Positions 46,022 to 57,245 of a stretch of DNA of 64,000 nt are shown here, one piece after another (positions within the stretch are counted from its first letter, which is position 1; every line of letters starts with the position of its first letter). Origin of the DNA: Tupaia tana (taxonomy: Eukaryota > Chordata > Mammalia > Scandentia > Tupaiidae); the NCBI GenBank assembly GCA_026018925.1, contig JAKSZU010000008.1, forward strand, positions 58,822,027 through 58,886,026, written 5' to 3'. Below the pieces are notes generated by a model. It saw only the letters and a list, made by a program, of their open reading frames with translations, was not told the origin of the DNA and ran no database searches. The translations under genes were made by a program, and so were the position numbers.

Positions 46022-46262
46022 TTTTTCCCCCTTAATTTATTTCTTCCATGAGAGACAGAGAGATACAGAGGGTGAGCAAGACAGAGGGACCCTCATGAGG
46101 GCCCTCACAGGGCGCCCCATGTCCAGCCCACGTGCAGCCCAGCCAGGATCACATGCACCTGTACCCACAGCAGTACAAGGACAACTTGGGACATGAACGC
46201 GGGACCTTCCCACACGGGTCTAGTATCACAGTGCTGGGTACCACTGTGCCACCATGTGGTCC
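46022..46262 (-). repeat. SINE (minus), 'cctcatgaggg' subtype
   Basis: 'ccccttaatttatttcttcc', 'gagacagagagatacagagggtg', 'ttgggacatgaacgcgggacc', 'gtgccaccatgtggtcc'. Confidence 0.65.
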
Positions 46263-46431
46263 ATGGCTTCTTTACAGTAAGAGGTCTGTGCCCAAATACC
46301 CAGCCTATCTTTATTTAGTGACTCTACTTTTCACTGGGCAATAGCTCTAAGTTGCCCTCTCTTCAAGCAAACAGGACAGGGGCTACTATAAGAAATTTGC
46401 ACTTTCAACAGTTCTGTTCCTATAAACAATG

Positions 46432-46687
46432 CAGGGACCAGCAGGTGGTGTAGCAGTTATGTCACTGGACTCCCACATGGCTAACCGTGATTTGAGTCCC
46501 AGACCTGGTGGTTTGAAAATCATGCTGGGCACATGTGTGTGAGTGCTCAGGATCCCAGGAGAATGAAACAGAAGGAATGGCAGTGTGGCCATCCTCCCGG
46601 GAAGAGATTTCTCACTTTCCCTGTCACTGTGTCTGTCTCTCCCTCTCTCTCCAGCGAGTACACACATGCTAAAACAAAAACCTCTTT

Positions 46688-46722
<35 letters not shown>

Positions 46723-46725
46723 TAT
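46432..46725 (+). repeat. tRNA-type SINE with (CA)n tail
   Basis: 'gggaccagcaggtggtgtagcagtt' head, full middle, 'aacctctttaaaacacac' into (CA)17 at about 46688-46721. Confidence 0.9.
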
Positions 46726-46727
46726 GG

Positions 46728-46876
46728 GGTCAGCTGGTGGTGTGGTGGTTGGGGCACTGGATTCTCACATGGCTGACTACAGTTTGAGTCCCGGGCCTTG
46801 TGACTTACTTTCTCACTTGCTCTCTCTCTCTCCGGTAAGCACACATACCTTATAGTATATTAAAAAAAAAAAAAAA
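46728..46876 (+). repeat. Short-form SINE
   Basis: 'ggggtcagctggtggtgtgg', 'gacttactttctcacttgctc', 'accttatagtatattaaaaaa'. It follows the previous SINE tail to tail. Confidence 0.9.
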
Positions 46877-47044
46877 GAATAAAATAATACTTAAATACAC
46901 ACACACACACTCACACAATATGTTACATATGGTAGAGAAGAACTCTACAAGAGACTGTTTTAATTTGGAACTGAATCTATAATACTGACAATTAAAACTT
47001 ACTTTCAATCTCTATATATAAGACTCTAGGAAGTTTCTGCTTAG

Positions 47045-47240
47045 TTTCTTTTATTCCTTTTCATTCTTTCAGTAACCCTTAAGGGGAAGTGTAATCCCAT
47101 TTTCTGGATAAGAAAATTGAGCCTAGTAAAATCAACCAATTTATTTACAGGTAAAAATAACTCTTAAGTGGCAGAAGCCGAATTCAAACCGTGACATGAC
47201 TGACTCTAAAGCTCATACTTTTCCATTTCACTGTCCTGTA
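47045..47240 (+). repeat. MIR SINE
   Basis: 'gtaatcccattttctggataagaaaattgagcc', 'cttaagtggcagaagccgaattcaaacc', 'gactctaaagctcatac'. Confidence 0.85.
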
Positions 47241-47469
47241 TTAGTTCTCAGCAAAGTCTCCATATCACTTTCAGGAGGACCTTAAGCTTCTTTGGGCTTG
47301 AGCTTCTCCCCCCAACTCATGGGAAAACCCATCCTAATAGCTCCATATCACTACTTGGAAACACTCTGAACAATTTCATTTTGAAGGCACTCCATTACCA
47401 ATAAACCATGAGAGTCCTGGGTGAGCACTGGGTACTTAGTCCTGTAGGTCCTAACACTGACACTCAAAT

Positions 47470-47685
47470 TTTTGTTTTGTTGCAGGGCAAGTGCACTCAC
47501 TAGAGCGACAGAGGGAAAATGAGAAATCACCCTCCAAGGGGGATGGCCTAGCCACAATCCCTTCTCCATCCTCTCAGGATTTGGGGCACACTCGGCATGA
47601 CTTTCAAGCCACAGGGTCCAGGACTCGAAACCTGGTCGGCATGTGAGAGTCCAGTGCCTTAACCACTATGCCACTGGCTGGCCCC
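47470..47685 (-). repeat. tRNA-type SINE (minus), older
   Basis: 'tttgttgcagggcaagtgcactcac', 'gagaaatcaccctccaaggg', 'gactcgaaacctggtcggc', 'tgccactggctggcccc'. Confidence 0.88.
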
Positions 47686-47926
47686 AGTATTCAAATTTGA
47701 TTAATTCTCAAAACCCTTTGCTCAGAGGAGATATTATAGGGAAGTCTAAGAAGATAGAGAATTGCTGCTGGAAGACCAAGGATGAGCAGTCTACCGGTAC
47801 CTCTGCCATCCGCTGCGGCCATCTGTGAGCATTTCTGTAAGCACTCACCTGTCACGGTTCTGCCTTTTATTTATCACATTTAATTCTCCAAACCAGTTAT
47901 TACTCCTGACTTAAGAATGAGTAGGT

Positions 47927-48228
47927 GGGACCAGCAGATGGTGGAATGGCTACATTGCTGGACTCCCATGTAGTCGACTACAGTTCAAGTCCCATACCCG
48001 GTGGCTTAAACTCACGCTGGGCGCATGTGTATGCGTGCCCAAGATTCCAAGAGAAGGGACTGAGGCGTGGCCCTCAATATGATTGGAGAAGGGATTGAAG
48101 AGAATGGAGGAGAAGGGATTGAGGCATGGCCATCCCCCCTGGGGGATGATTTCTTGCTTTCTGTCTTTCTGGTGAACGCACATGCCCTATAGCAAAAATC
48201 TCTCCCTCTTCCCCCCAAAAATAAAATG
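47927..48228 (+). repeat. tRNA-type SINE with an internal duplication
   Basis: 'gggaccagcagatggtggaatgg' head. The 'agaagggattgaRgcRtggcc' segment occurs twice (about 48052-48073 and 48109-48131) around a short spacer. End 'gccctatagcaaaaatctctcc'. Confidence 0.92.
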
Positions 48229-48814
48229 AGTAGGTAAGTGAGGAATGCTAACCTGTGGGTAAAGACTGAATAATGGAGCTTACATAATAGTAGTATCTTA
48301 AATACATAGGAGCTTATCTTCCTCATGGAACCAGAAGTGCAGCAGTAGCCAGGTCGGGCCAGGCCAGTGCGCGCAGTGGGAACTGAACTCCACTCTCCCA
48401 TACGGACCCATGGCTGGCCTACATGACCCATCTTAGTCACAAGATAACTAAGTCAGACGTGACTAAGGTTAAACTTTCCTCCCTCATTTGCTGCATGTCC
48501 TTGGATAAATAAGATGTAGCTTCTATTTCACAAGACTCTGAAGATTCCAAAGACAGAGATAAAGGACTTGGCAGATGATAGGCACTCAATAATGGGTAAA
48601 TATTATTTGCTTTCGACTTTCCTTCCTATAATGAAAAACCAGCTAGTGGTAAAGATGCTTAGACATGGACCTTGATTGTGTGAACACGGGACACATGCTG
48701 ACATTTAGGGGCAGGTATGTATAAAAAAAGTCAGAATGGTTTGATTTCTTAAAGAAAAATCCTATAACATCACAATGGTGAGTCATATATGCATATTTAA
48801 CATACACATACAAT

Positions 48815-49090
48815 TTATTTATTTATTTATTTATTTTTTTGAGAGGTTTTCGCTATAGGGCACGTGCACTCACCAGACAGACGGAGACAGACACAGAGAC
48901 AGAAAGCGAGAAATCATCCCCCGGGGGGGATGGTCACGCCGCAATCCCTTCTTCTCCATTCTCCTCTTGGGATCCTGGGCACGCATGCACATGTGCCTGG
49001 CGTGAGTTCTAAGCCACCGGGTCTGGGACGCGAACCGCGGTCGACTACGTGGGAGTCCAGCGACATACCCATTATGCTAACTGCTGGTTT
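48815..49090 (-). repeat. tRNA-type SINE (minus) with (TTTA)n
   Basis: Tail of ATTT units (48812-48836), then a near-consensus young body with 'cgaaccgcggtcgactacg', ending 'taactgctggttt'. Confidence 0.93.
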
Positions 49091-49159
49091 CCAACACATA
49101 ACAATTTCTTTGAAGTCTAGAGAATTCCTGGTTAATTAGCTATGTCTGTTACTACCTTA

Positions 49160-49423
49160 TTTTTTTTGAAGAGGTTGGTTTTTTTTTTTTTGCTATAGGG
49201 CACGTACACTTGCCAGAAAGACAGAGACAGAGATAAGGAAAGTGAGAAATCACTCTCCAGAGGGGATGGCCACGCCACAATCCCTTCACCATTCTCTTCT
49301 CGGGATCTTGGGCACGCATGCACACGTGCCCAGTGTGAGTTTAAGCCACCAGGTTTGGGACTTGAACCGTGATCAAGTACATGAGAGTTCAGCAACATAG
49401 CCATTATATTAACTGCTGGTCCA
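49160..49423 (-). repeat. tRNA-type SINE (minus)
   Basis: T-runs around 'tgaagaggttgg', 'gctatagggcacgtacacttgcc', 'gaacctgatcaag'-like B-box region, head 'taactgctggtcc'. Confidence 0.92.
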
Positions 49424-49502
49424 ATGCCTTTAAAAAAACAAATTCATGAATTTTACGTTGTTTCCTCCTACCACCTTGAATGCTGAGTAGGAACCAAGTG
49501 CC

Positions 49503-49745
49503 AGGGCCAGCAGGTGAAGTGGTGGAAAAGGTGGCAGATTCCCACATGGCTGACTGCAGCTCAAGTCCCAAACCTAGAGGCTTAAAAAAATCATGCTGGG
49601 CATATTTGTGTGTCCCAAATCCCAAAAGAATGGAGAGGGGATTATCATGTGGCCAGCTCCTGGGAAGGGGGGTGATAGCTAACTCTCCCAGTCTCTCACT
49701 GGGAGCTCATGAGCCCTTATGGCAAAAATCTAAAAAAAAAAAGAG
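49503..49745 (+). repeat. tRNA-type SINE, older
   Basis: 'agggccagcaggtgaagtgg' head, 'gtcccaaatcccaaaagaatgg', 'cccttatggcaaaaatct'. Confidence 0.88.
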
Positions 49746-50344
49746 AAAAAGAAATGCCAACTTTTGACCCAAGTCAATATCCACGTAATTCACAAGCTAT
49801 TCCTGAACAAGGCTCCAGATGATTCTGAGAATAGGTGTTCCGTCTGTCTGCTTCTATCTACCAATTAAAAAACAGGTGCTATGAAGCTGCTGTTATGGCC
49901 CTGGGAATTCAGGGTAAGGGCCTGAGAGAATGCAGCAGGCTGACCGGATGGAGCTGGCAGTACGGAGAACCGCTGCAAAAGCTTGCAGTAGGTCTGTAGT
50001 AGGTCCTCCGTAAATACCTTACAAATACACTGGTTCCCAGCTTCTCAGTGCATGATGTTGGTAAGCAGCGGTAGGAACTAAAACCCGACCTGCAGAAAGC
50101 CTCTCCTAGTCCTGTGCTTCTGTCTCGGCGCTCCTGTGCGACAGGCAGGCAGGGGCTGCGGGCCGTGGAACCCTTCCGCTAAGCTCCTTTTTCTCCTCCT
50201 GTTAACGGTGGTGCTCTGACTGAAAGGACGAAGCACTGCACAGAAGCTTTGAACAACAAATCTGAGTGATGGCCACATAATTTGTATCGTAAACAGAGGA
50301 TACACATTAAAAAAAAAAATGTTCCTGGAACATTTAAAAAATTG

Positions 50345-50555
50345 AAAGTCAGGTGGCATAGTGGTTAGTGGGGTAGACATGACTGCAGTTCGAGTGCCAG
50401 ACCTGGCAGCTTAAAACTCAGGCTGGGTGTGAGTGCAGCCAAGATACAGGAGAATGTAGAAGGGATTGTGGCATGACCATCCCCTCTGGGGAGTGGTTTC
50501 TCCCTTTCCCTCTCACTGTCTCTGCCAAGCCCACCCTATGACAAAACACAAACAA
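50345..50555 (+). repeat. tRNA-type SINE, older, short
   Basis: 'gtcaggtggcatagtggttag', 'gcagttcgagtgccagacc', 'gattgtggcatgaccatcccc', 'caccctatgacaaaac'. Confidence 0.85.
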
Positions 50556-51199
50556 AACCCAACAAAACATTGAGACAATAAATCCCCAAAGAATGCATTA
50601 TATATTTGATAGTGTTTTTTGATGCTATAAACATGATAATAAACCAATCGGAGAATAGAACCACCATCTACACCAAAAGGTCCCATTATCTAGGATAAAA
50701 CTCTTTTATTCACTTTTCGGATTAAAAAGAAAATAGAAATCGAAATGTCATCGCACCTAGAAAATAATGGTAATGACAACACTAACACCCCAAATGACTC
50801 AGCTTCAGCAGTGCTCAGAATTAAGCCCATGTCTTCATCTCACAACAATTAAGAAATAAGTTTGAATTACATGCTTCCTCGAAGAGGGAAAAAAACGAAC
50901 AAGGAAAGCAAAAAGGCAGGAAACTTTAATTAAATTGGGAACAATCTAATTAGGAAGGAAAAAAGTGACAGAATAGAGACATCAAAGACATAGCTCTTTG
51001 GGGGAAACAATAAAAAAAATAGGTCAACTATTAGCTATCTTAATCAAGAGTATCAGGGAGCAAGTGTGATATGTAACACAGGGGAAAGCACGTAGGCTTA
51101 GAAAAGAGGTAATTTCGCTCATCTCTGAGCACATACGTTTGAAAACCTGGATGAAATGGATGGCTCCTGATCTCAGGTAAGATACAGAACTATAGACTG

Positions 51200-51390
51200 G
51201 CCTGGCATGGGGTGTGAGTGGCAGGGCACTATCGTGCAAGGTTAGGGTCACATGGGAAGCCTGTAGTTGGATCTCAGTCCTGCTTAAACAAGGCTGGGGT
51301 CAGTGATGTGCACCTGCGGTCCTGGGAGGCTGAGGCAAAAGAGGACAACTGTGAACTTTGTGAAAGACAAAAACACAAACAAGTAAAATC
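51200..51390 (+). repeat. tRNA-like plus 7SL-like chimeric SINE (single copy here)
   Basis: The first half has a tRNA-like layout ('gtgtgagtggcagggcactatcgtgc', 'agttggatctcagtcctg'). The second half 'gatgtgcacctgcggtcctgggaggctgaggcaaaagagg' resembles the 5' domain of 7SL RNA and Alu/B1-type SINEs. No other copy is seen in the window. Confidence 0.5.
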
Positions 51391-51504
51391 TACCTCTTGC
51401 TCTGACACAAAACAAGTGAACAAAACCTACATGGGACAACTACCATAGGAATTACCAATGGCACTGTTAAAGAACTACTTGCCAAATATTCACCATACCC
51501 ATAA

Positions 51505-51784
51505 ATGTTTTTAGCTGTTTGCCACAAGGGGTGTGCTCTCACTGGAGAGACAGAGAGACACAGAGAGAGGGAAAGTGAGAAATCACCACCCTACCCCCAG
51601 GGCTGAGGGGGATGAGGTAGGGATGGCCACCCAAAAATCCCTTCTCCTCTATTCTCCTTTCAGGATTTTGGGAGTAAACGCACATGTGCCCAGTGTGATT
51701 TTCAAGCCGTTGGGTCTAGGACTCCAACTGTGGTGGACCACGTGGGCTCCAGGACCTTAACCACTACACCACCTTCTGGCCCCA
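51505..51784 (-). repeat. tRNA-type SINE (minus), older
   Basis: 'gctgtttgccacaaggggtgtgc', 'gtgagaaatcaccaccc', 'tctaggactccaactgtgg', 'acaccaccttctggcccc'. Confidence 0.9.
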
Positions 51785-52145
51785 GGGCACTGTAATGTTA
51801 AGAAACAGAAAATATGAATGCTATTTAAACTCTTTCAAAGCACAGGAAAAAGAGGAAACTTTCCAAACCCACCAGCATATTAACACAAAACTACTCAAAA
51901 CATATATGCACATATAAGCACAAACTACAGATTAACCTCACTGATAAATACAACTATCTTAAATAAAATGTGAAACACAGTCTAACAATATATTTTAAAA
52001 AATACACATGGCCAGTTTATTTCAGAAGTGTAAGGATGCTTTAAAATTACAAAATATATAAATAGAATTTATGATATTAAAGGATCAAAGAATCATATGG
52101 TCATCACCATAAATGTTGAAAAGGCATGTGATAAAACTCAACATG

Positions 52146-52322
52146 CATTCTTTTTTTTAAATTCATTCATTCATTCATTCATTCATTTTAATTTAACCAG
52201 AGAGAGACACAGAGAGAGAGAGGAAAGTCAGAAAGCAAGCCACCAGGTCCAGGACTTGAACTGCGGTCGGCCAAGTGGGAGTGTCCAGTGCCTTCACCAC
52301 CATGCCACCTGCTGGTCCCCCA
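52146..52322 (-). repeat. Short-form SINE (minus) with (ATTC)n and CTCF-like head
   Basis: ATTC repeats at about 52160-52186, body 'gaaagcaagccaccaggtcc', head complement at 52303-52315 CCAGCAGGTGGCA. Flank agcatgcattctt matches 'acatgcattctt' on the left. Confidence 0.93.
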
Positions 52323-52553
52323 GCATGCATTCTTAATTTTTTGAAATAGGGATCAATGGATACTATTTACTATGATGCAGTGTCTCTCTCCACTGAGATC
52401 ATTGTAGCCAATGTCAACATTACTCTGAAGTAGACAACTTAAACACACAGAGGTATGCAAACTGGAACAAAGGTTGCAGTGACATGACAGAGTACTAGAA
52501 AACATAAAATAACTAACTGAAACGCTATTATGACTATAAGAAAATAAAGTCAG

Positions 52554-52775
52554 GCCAGCTCTGGCCTGTTGCTAAGGCGGCTAGACCTAGTACGACTGAC
52601 CCTACGATTCAAGTCTCAGACTGGTGGCTTGGGAAACAACCTGGGCAGTGTGCCTGAAATTCCCGAAAGAGGAAGAGATGGAGAAGAGGCTGCAGTGTGA
52701 CCATCCCCAGGGGAGGTGTTTCTTCCTCTCTCATGTGTGCAAGTGCACATGCCCTCTAGAAAAAAACAAACAAAA
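52554..52775 (+). repeat. SINE, 'ctctagaaaa-tail' subtype
   Basis: 'caggccagctctggcctgttgc' head, 'gcctgaaattcccgaaagagg', 'catgccctctagaaaaaaac'. Confidence 0.82.
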
Positions 52776-53446
52776 AGACAGGTAGCTGGGTAGAAAATTA
52801 ACATAAATCTTAGCCTTTATATGAACTAAAATTAAGCTAGACTAGAAACATTAAAAATGTCAATAATAATGGTGAAAATGATGAAATTTATAAATATAAA
52901 ATGGACAAGATCTTTGTAGGGTGAAATATAAAATACATCTGGGGGGAATAACAGAAAGACTTACAAGGGTATCATTTTTACATAGGGCACCACAATTTTA
53001 TCTAAAAAAGTTTAACACAATCATGCCAAATTTCCCTAAGTTATTAAAACTGTCCCTGTGCAAAAAAAAAAAAAGTACAAATGAATTTGTTTTGTGGAAC
53101 TCAGGCTAAAAGTTCAAATGGAAAAATAAATAAGAATACATGAATCATATTTCAAAATTACAATTATTAAAACAATGTAGGACTCATATAAAAAGAAAGG
53201 CAGATCAAATGAACAGAACAGAATTAAGAGCCTGGAAAAATACTGAAGTAATATGGAAAATTACTATAGGATAAAGGTTTTATTTCAAATTAGTAAAGAT
53301 GGATGAATTATATAATAAACAGTACACATAATAGTTTTCCCATAGGAAAATAAGGTAGTCATCTGAAACAAAAAACAGTGAACCCTTAATTCAGGATAGG
53401 TTAACTTAAACATGAAAATCCAAATAGAAAATACCCAACTTAACTT

Positions 53447-53695
53447 TTTTTTTTTTTTTTTGCTATAGGGAGTGTGTGCTCACCAGAAAGAGAGAGACAG
53501 ACAGAAAGCGAGAAATCACCACCCCCCCCAGGGGGATGGCCACACTGCAATCCCTTCTCCTCCATTCTCCTCTCAGGATCTTGGGCATGCACGCACACAC
53601 ACCTGGCATGAGTTTAAGCCACCAGGTCCAGGACTCAAACCACGGTTGACTACACGGGAGTCCAGCGACATAGCCATTATGCTAACTGCTGGTCC
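53447..53695 (-). repeat. tRNA-type SINE, young subtype (minus)
   Basis: Full copy. Target duplication cccaacttWactttt on both sides. Confidence 0.94.
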
Positions 53696-54221
53696 CCCAA
53701 CTTTACTTTTAATATTCAAACTCTAATGATATATTTTCCCCTTGAGAAAAGGTGCAGAAAATGTATGCATATTGTTACAATTTGCATTACTATATATGGC
53801 ACTGATGTACATATGGATACATTTATGTATATAGGGCATTTTTCAGAGATATACAAGAATCTGGTATGGTATGTCTCTTTGAAAGGGATAAAGATGCCAG
53901 GGGTAGAAGGACTTACTTTTTACTGTTTGAACCAAGAAGATATATTAATTAAAAAAATAAAACATACGCCAAAACAAAACCAAAACCTTAGACCTGACAG
54001 TGTATTAATAGGATCTAAGGGAAGATTAATTTGGTAACTCAAATTCTGCCAACACAGTATTTTACAGGGGTCTGAAGACTACATGAAAATAATATAAAAA
54101 GAAAATTGGTTATGTTACTGCTTTTTTTAAGATACATCAAATTAAGAGGCAGTTTTCTCAAGGGCTAACTAATATTCACATTCTAAGGGAATTTTACACT
54201 TAACTACTGGTAAAGCTACTA

Positions 54222-54291
54222 TTGGGTCATCTCAAAAGTCATGACGTCTTTTCCTAAGCAAAAATGGGTCATGACTTTTCCGATGACCCAA
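54222..54291. mobile_element. Palindromic mariner-type MITE, copy 2
   Basis: A 70-bp element with TA on each side. Perfect 9-bp ends (ttgggtcat / atgacccaa), then arms with few mismatches. Its right arm is closest to the apparent consensus. Confidence 0.8.
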
Positions 54292-54399
54292 TACTTTACT
54301 ATAAAGTAGTTAAGGAAAAATATCCATCCTTTTGTTTTTTTTTCTAGACATACTGCATACTATATAGCCTGAATCTGTATATATGTGTCAACATTCAAC

Positions 54400-55870
54400 A
54401 AAAATAAAGAACCACTTTAATTTAAAAAGTACCTCAAGGCAATAAAAAAAAGTCATTTTAATTTCTGATACATATTAAAACATTTTAGTCAGTTCTTCCT
54501 GACAGCATAACACGACAAATACACAAGACCTCAAACATGCTTTAAAATGACATTCAGCAAAGTATTTTAAATTTAATAAATAGCAATAATCACACACAAA
54601 TACATTTTTCATACTCAATCATTAACCTACTAAAACAGACAACTAAAGAATAAATAAACAGGAATTAACAATTTAAAAATATATACGAGGTTTTGCAATT
54701 TACTTAAAATAAGGGAGGGAGATCTGAATGATTTCTTAACTTGCTTTTCTTTAAGATTATAGCATGATCTCCCCCATGAATAAAATATATTGAAAAAAAT
54801 TACTCTTACAATAATATAGCTTTTAAATACAACAAATAAATATGAGAACCAGCAAAGCAAATTCAAGTTGTAATAAAAATGCCCGCCCCCAAAGCTATGG
54901 AAATATATAGTCACTGTGGTAGCAAATAATAGTATTTAAAGTGATAGTGCTTATGCACTAAACTCATCTGAGACCTTGATATGATTTTAGTGCAAATCCC
55001 TAGGGTCCAAGGGTCCAATACAAGCATAACCCTATATTAGGGAAAGACATTTAGTTGGAACTTATATTGTACAACTTTTGTACATGTTTTATAAAGTTCA
55101 AGATTTAATGCATAGTAGAATATCCTCATCCGCTTAATTCTGTCCCTAAATAGAGATGAAAAAAGAAGTGACTTGGGATTTTACCATTTGGTTTGTACCA
55201 TATAAGAGTATTAAAGTCAACATTAGAAAATCTATAAAAGAGTTTTGTTTTTGCCATGGATTTATCTAACTATACTTAAATTTCACATCACTGCATGTTA
55301 AACATAAGAGAAAAAATTTTAGAGAAAGTTTTTTCCCCTTGACAAGTTCATGTTATGATAAAATCTAATAATAGTTAGACAAATGTTATATAAATAAAAA
55401 ACAAAGATGAGTATAAGGGGTGTTGTTTTGTACATTAACAACCTTAACATCTAGTATATTAAGTTACAAGATGTATTGGCAAAAGCATAAAAGGTTCAAT
55501 TAAAAGAAAGTACTATTCTGTACAAACAAACCTTTTAACATAAGGTAGAGAAAACGACAGTCAAATGAGTTTCAGCAGCCATAGTTCTACTGTGAATAAC
55601 AGTACCAGGATGAAAACAATTAGAAACAAATGGAAGAACGTTATTGAACAATATGAATATATAATGTAATTTCAGCTGCTAAAATAATAAACTCTAAGTT
55701 CATAGAGTTGCAAGTTGTTTAATTTAACCATGCAGGCTTAACATATAATAGTAAGAAATCACCCTGCATCTTTTTCTTTTTTAAACTAAAACTAGATTAA
55801 CTGTAAAGTTATAAAACAATGAATGGATATTGCTCCACTTGAATACAATCTCCCTTTATGTGATTTGGAC
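54400..55870 (-). other. LRP12: LRP12 3'UTR (extent inferred)
   Basis: About 1.5 kb directly after the LRP12 stop on the minus strand. It is AT-rich and free of SINEs, unlike the DNA on both sides. A candidate ATTAAA signal is at 54416-54421 (minus), followed by T/GT-rich DNA. Other ATTAAA words occur upstream (for example near 54457 and 54567), so the end point is uncertain. Confidence 0.55.
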
Positions 55871-56731
55871 CTAACAAAGTAACAAAGCCTCATCATCGCT
55901 CGTTTCATTTTTCAGTGTTGCTTCCAAGCAAGTGTCCGGTATCTGGGCAGTGTGGACAATACCACAGCGCTCACAGGGACCGTCTCGATTACTTGGCCTT
56001 ACTCCAGGGTTTGCTGCACTATATGCTTGTCTAAACCCTTGTCCTTGATCTGAAGCAGGATCAAGAAGAGGTCTGGAGCAGTCATTCACATCAAAGTCTG
56101 AAGATCCATCAGAAATTGGAATTAGCATTTCGACATCATCATCTTCTTCCCTTCCATTTACCCCATTATCAAGTTGTCTCAAAGGACTCTGGTTCTGATT
56201 TACAGAGCTCGATCGCCCTAATGTAAAACGTACCCAGCGTAGCCCCTGAGTCATACGACTTAGTGCACTTGTAAGCTGGTGACGTGCTGGACTCACACTT
56301 GGGGGTTCCGCACTTGTCACATCTCTTCCACTATCTGTGTGACCTCGGGTACTCTGAGTTGAGGAACTTCCACATGCCCCCACTGTTGCCTCTACTGCTG
56401 TGGCGGGAGGGACTTTTTGGGGCAGGGGAGCTGCAACCCCGCCAGACGCTCCTGCTGAATCTCTCCTCTCATTTTCTGTGTCTGTGTCATCAGACTCCAC
56501 GGAAAACAAACTTCTGTGAGTATGATTTCTTTCTGGTTCTCTGCTGGTACTCTGACTAGGGACCTCTTCTCCGTCTGCTGAGACCAAAGCCAATGACCCT
56601 GAATGACGTGATCTTGCAAAGCTAAAAATACGATTCCAAATATTGCTGGATCTGCCTGCCATAGGAAGCCTGATTGAAGTAAATCCAAGCTGAGATCGCA
56701 CAGCTAGCCTCAGGTTTTCCAAAACAGAAGC
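55871..56731 (-). CDS. LRP12: LRP12 last coding exon (cytoplasmic tail)
   Basis: This exon encodes the last 286 residues and the TAG stop (55873-55871) of low-density lipoprotein receptor-related protein 12, about 859 residues in human. The acceptor is cttatttttatag/GCTTCTG. Recognised segments: VLENLRLAVRSQLGFTS, then MAGRSSNIWNRIFSFARSRH, a Ser/Thr-rich middle (SLFSVESDDTDTENE), RMTQGLRWVRFTLGRSSS, an acidic DDDVEMLIPISDGSSDFD, and the end TSDDEALLLC. The end holds an acidic dileucine-type signal (DDEALL), which could guide endocytosis or sorting. The Cys pair in GPCERCGIVH is also notable. The tail is reported to bind intracellular partners; no enzymatic domain is present. The frame is intact, with only small differences from human as I recall it (for example SADGEEVPS is one residue shorter). 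Confidence 0.97.
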   Translation of the reverse strand, partial: ASVLENLRLAVRSQLGFTSIRLPMAGRSSNIWNRIFSFARSRHSGSLALVSADGEEVPSQSTSREPERNHTHRSLFSVESDDTDTENERRDSAGASGGVAAPLPQKVPPATAVEATVGACGSSSTQSTRGHTDSGRDVTSAEPPSVSPARHQLTSALSRMTQGLRWVRFTLGRSSSVNQNQSPLRQLDNGVNGREEDDDVEMLIPISDGSSDFDVNDCSRPLLDPASDQGQGFRQAYSAANPGVRPSNRDGPCERCGIVHTAQIPDTCLEATLKNETSDDEALLLC

Positions 56732-56780
56732 CTATAAAAATAAGAAAAAAACATCTTAAGACAGGTAACAATGAGGCTTT

Positions 56781-57045
56781 TTTTTTTTTTTTGAGAGATT
56801 TTTGCTATAGGGCGCGTGCACTCGCCAGACAGACAGAGAGAGACATAGAGACAGAAAGCAAGAAATTACCCCCCAGGGGGGGATGGTCATGCCACAATCC
56901 CTTCTCCTCCATTCTCCTCTCGGGATCTTGGGCATGCATGCACACGCGCCCGGCGTGAGTTTTAAGCCACCGGGTCTGGGACTTGAACCGTGGTCGACTA
57001 CGTGGGAGTCCAGCGACATAGCCATTATGCTAACTGCTGGTCCCC
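56781..57045 (-). repeat. tRNA-type SINE, young subtype (minus)
   Basis: Full copy just inside the LRP12 intron acceptor side, in the same orientation as the gene. Exact target duplication aacaatgaggcttt at 56767-56780 and 57046-57059. Confidence 0.95.
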
Positions 57046-57180
57046 AACAATGAGGCTTTAAAATGGAAAGCACCCTTCTCTTAAGAATGTGTTGCAGATG
57101 AAAACCTAGTATTCACTGTAGTCAGGTCCATTCCACTACAAAATGTCATCTATAACTTGAATCATTGCTCCATGCATTTA

Positions 57181-57245
57181 CTGGGTTGTTGGGAAGTCAT
57201 GGTGCTTTTTTTGCATAGAAAAACATCATGACTTTCCCAACAACC
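57181..57245. mobile_element. Palindromic mariner-type MITE, copy 3
   Basis: About 65 bp, ends ctgggttgttggg and cccaacaacc, TA on both sides. Arms carry paired changes (gttgttggg / cccaacaac) relative to the copies at 3164 and 54222, so it belongs to a sub-family. Confidence 0.75.

Larger units (their letters stand above)
51850..53400 (+). mobile_element. Decayed L1 ORF2 remnant, split by SINEs
   Basis: Plus-strand stretches resemble L1 reverse-transcriptase sequence: about 51890-52145 ('tatggtcatcaccataaatgttgaaaaggc' type block) and, after two SINEs, 52780-53400 ('aaatgaacagaacagaattaagagcc'). Many stops; no intact product. Confidence 0.65.
32427..54399. other. DPYS-LRP12 intergenic region
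   Basis: About 22 kb without a gene that I can support. Recognised repeats are listed. Stretches in which I see nothing classifiable: 32650-33290, 34140-34368, 34920-36005, 36200-36555, 36745-37300, 37440-37880, 38400-38735, 42285-42425, 42866-44090, 44810-45170, 45312-45700, 45852-46020, 46262-46430, 46880-47045, 47240-47470, 47690-47925, 48230-48815, 49745-50340, 50560-51200 and 53700-54221. Confidence 0.8.

Noticed and set aside
51850..53400. Active L1 with reverse transcriptase
   Set aside because: Frames are broken by many stops and SINE insertions; no ORF1, 5'UTR or intact ORF2 is present.
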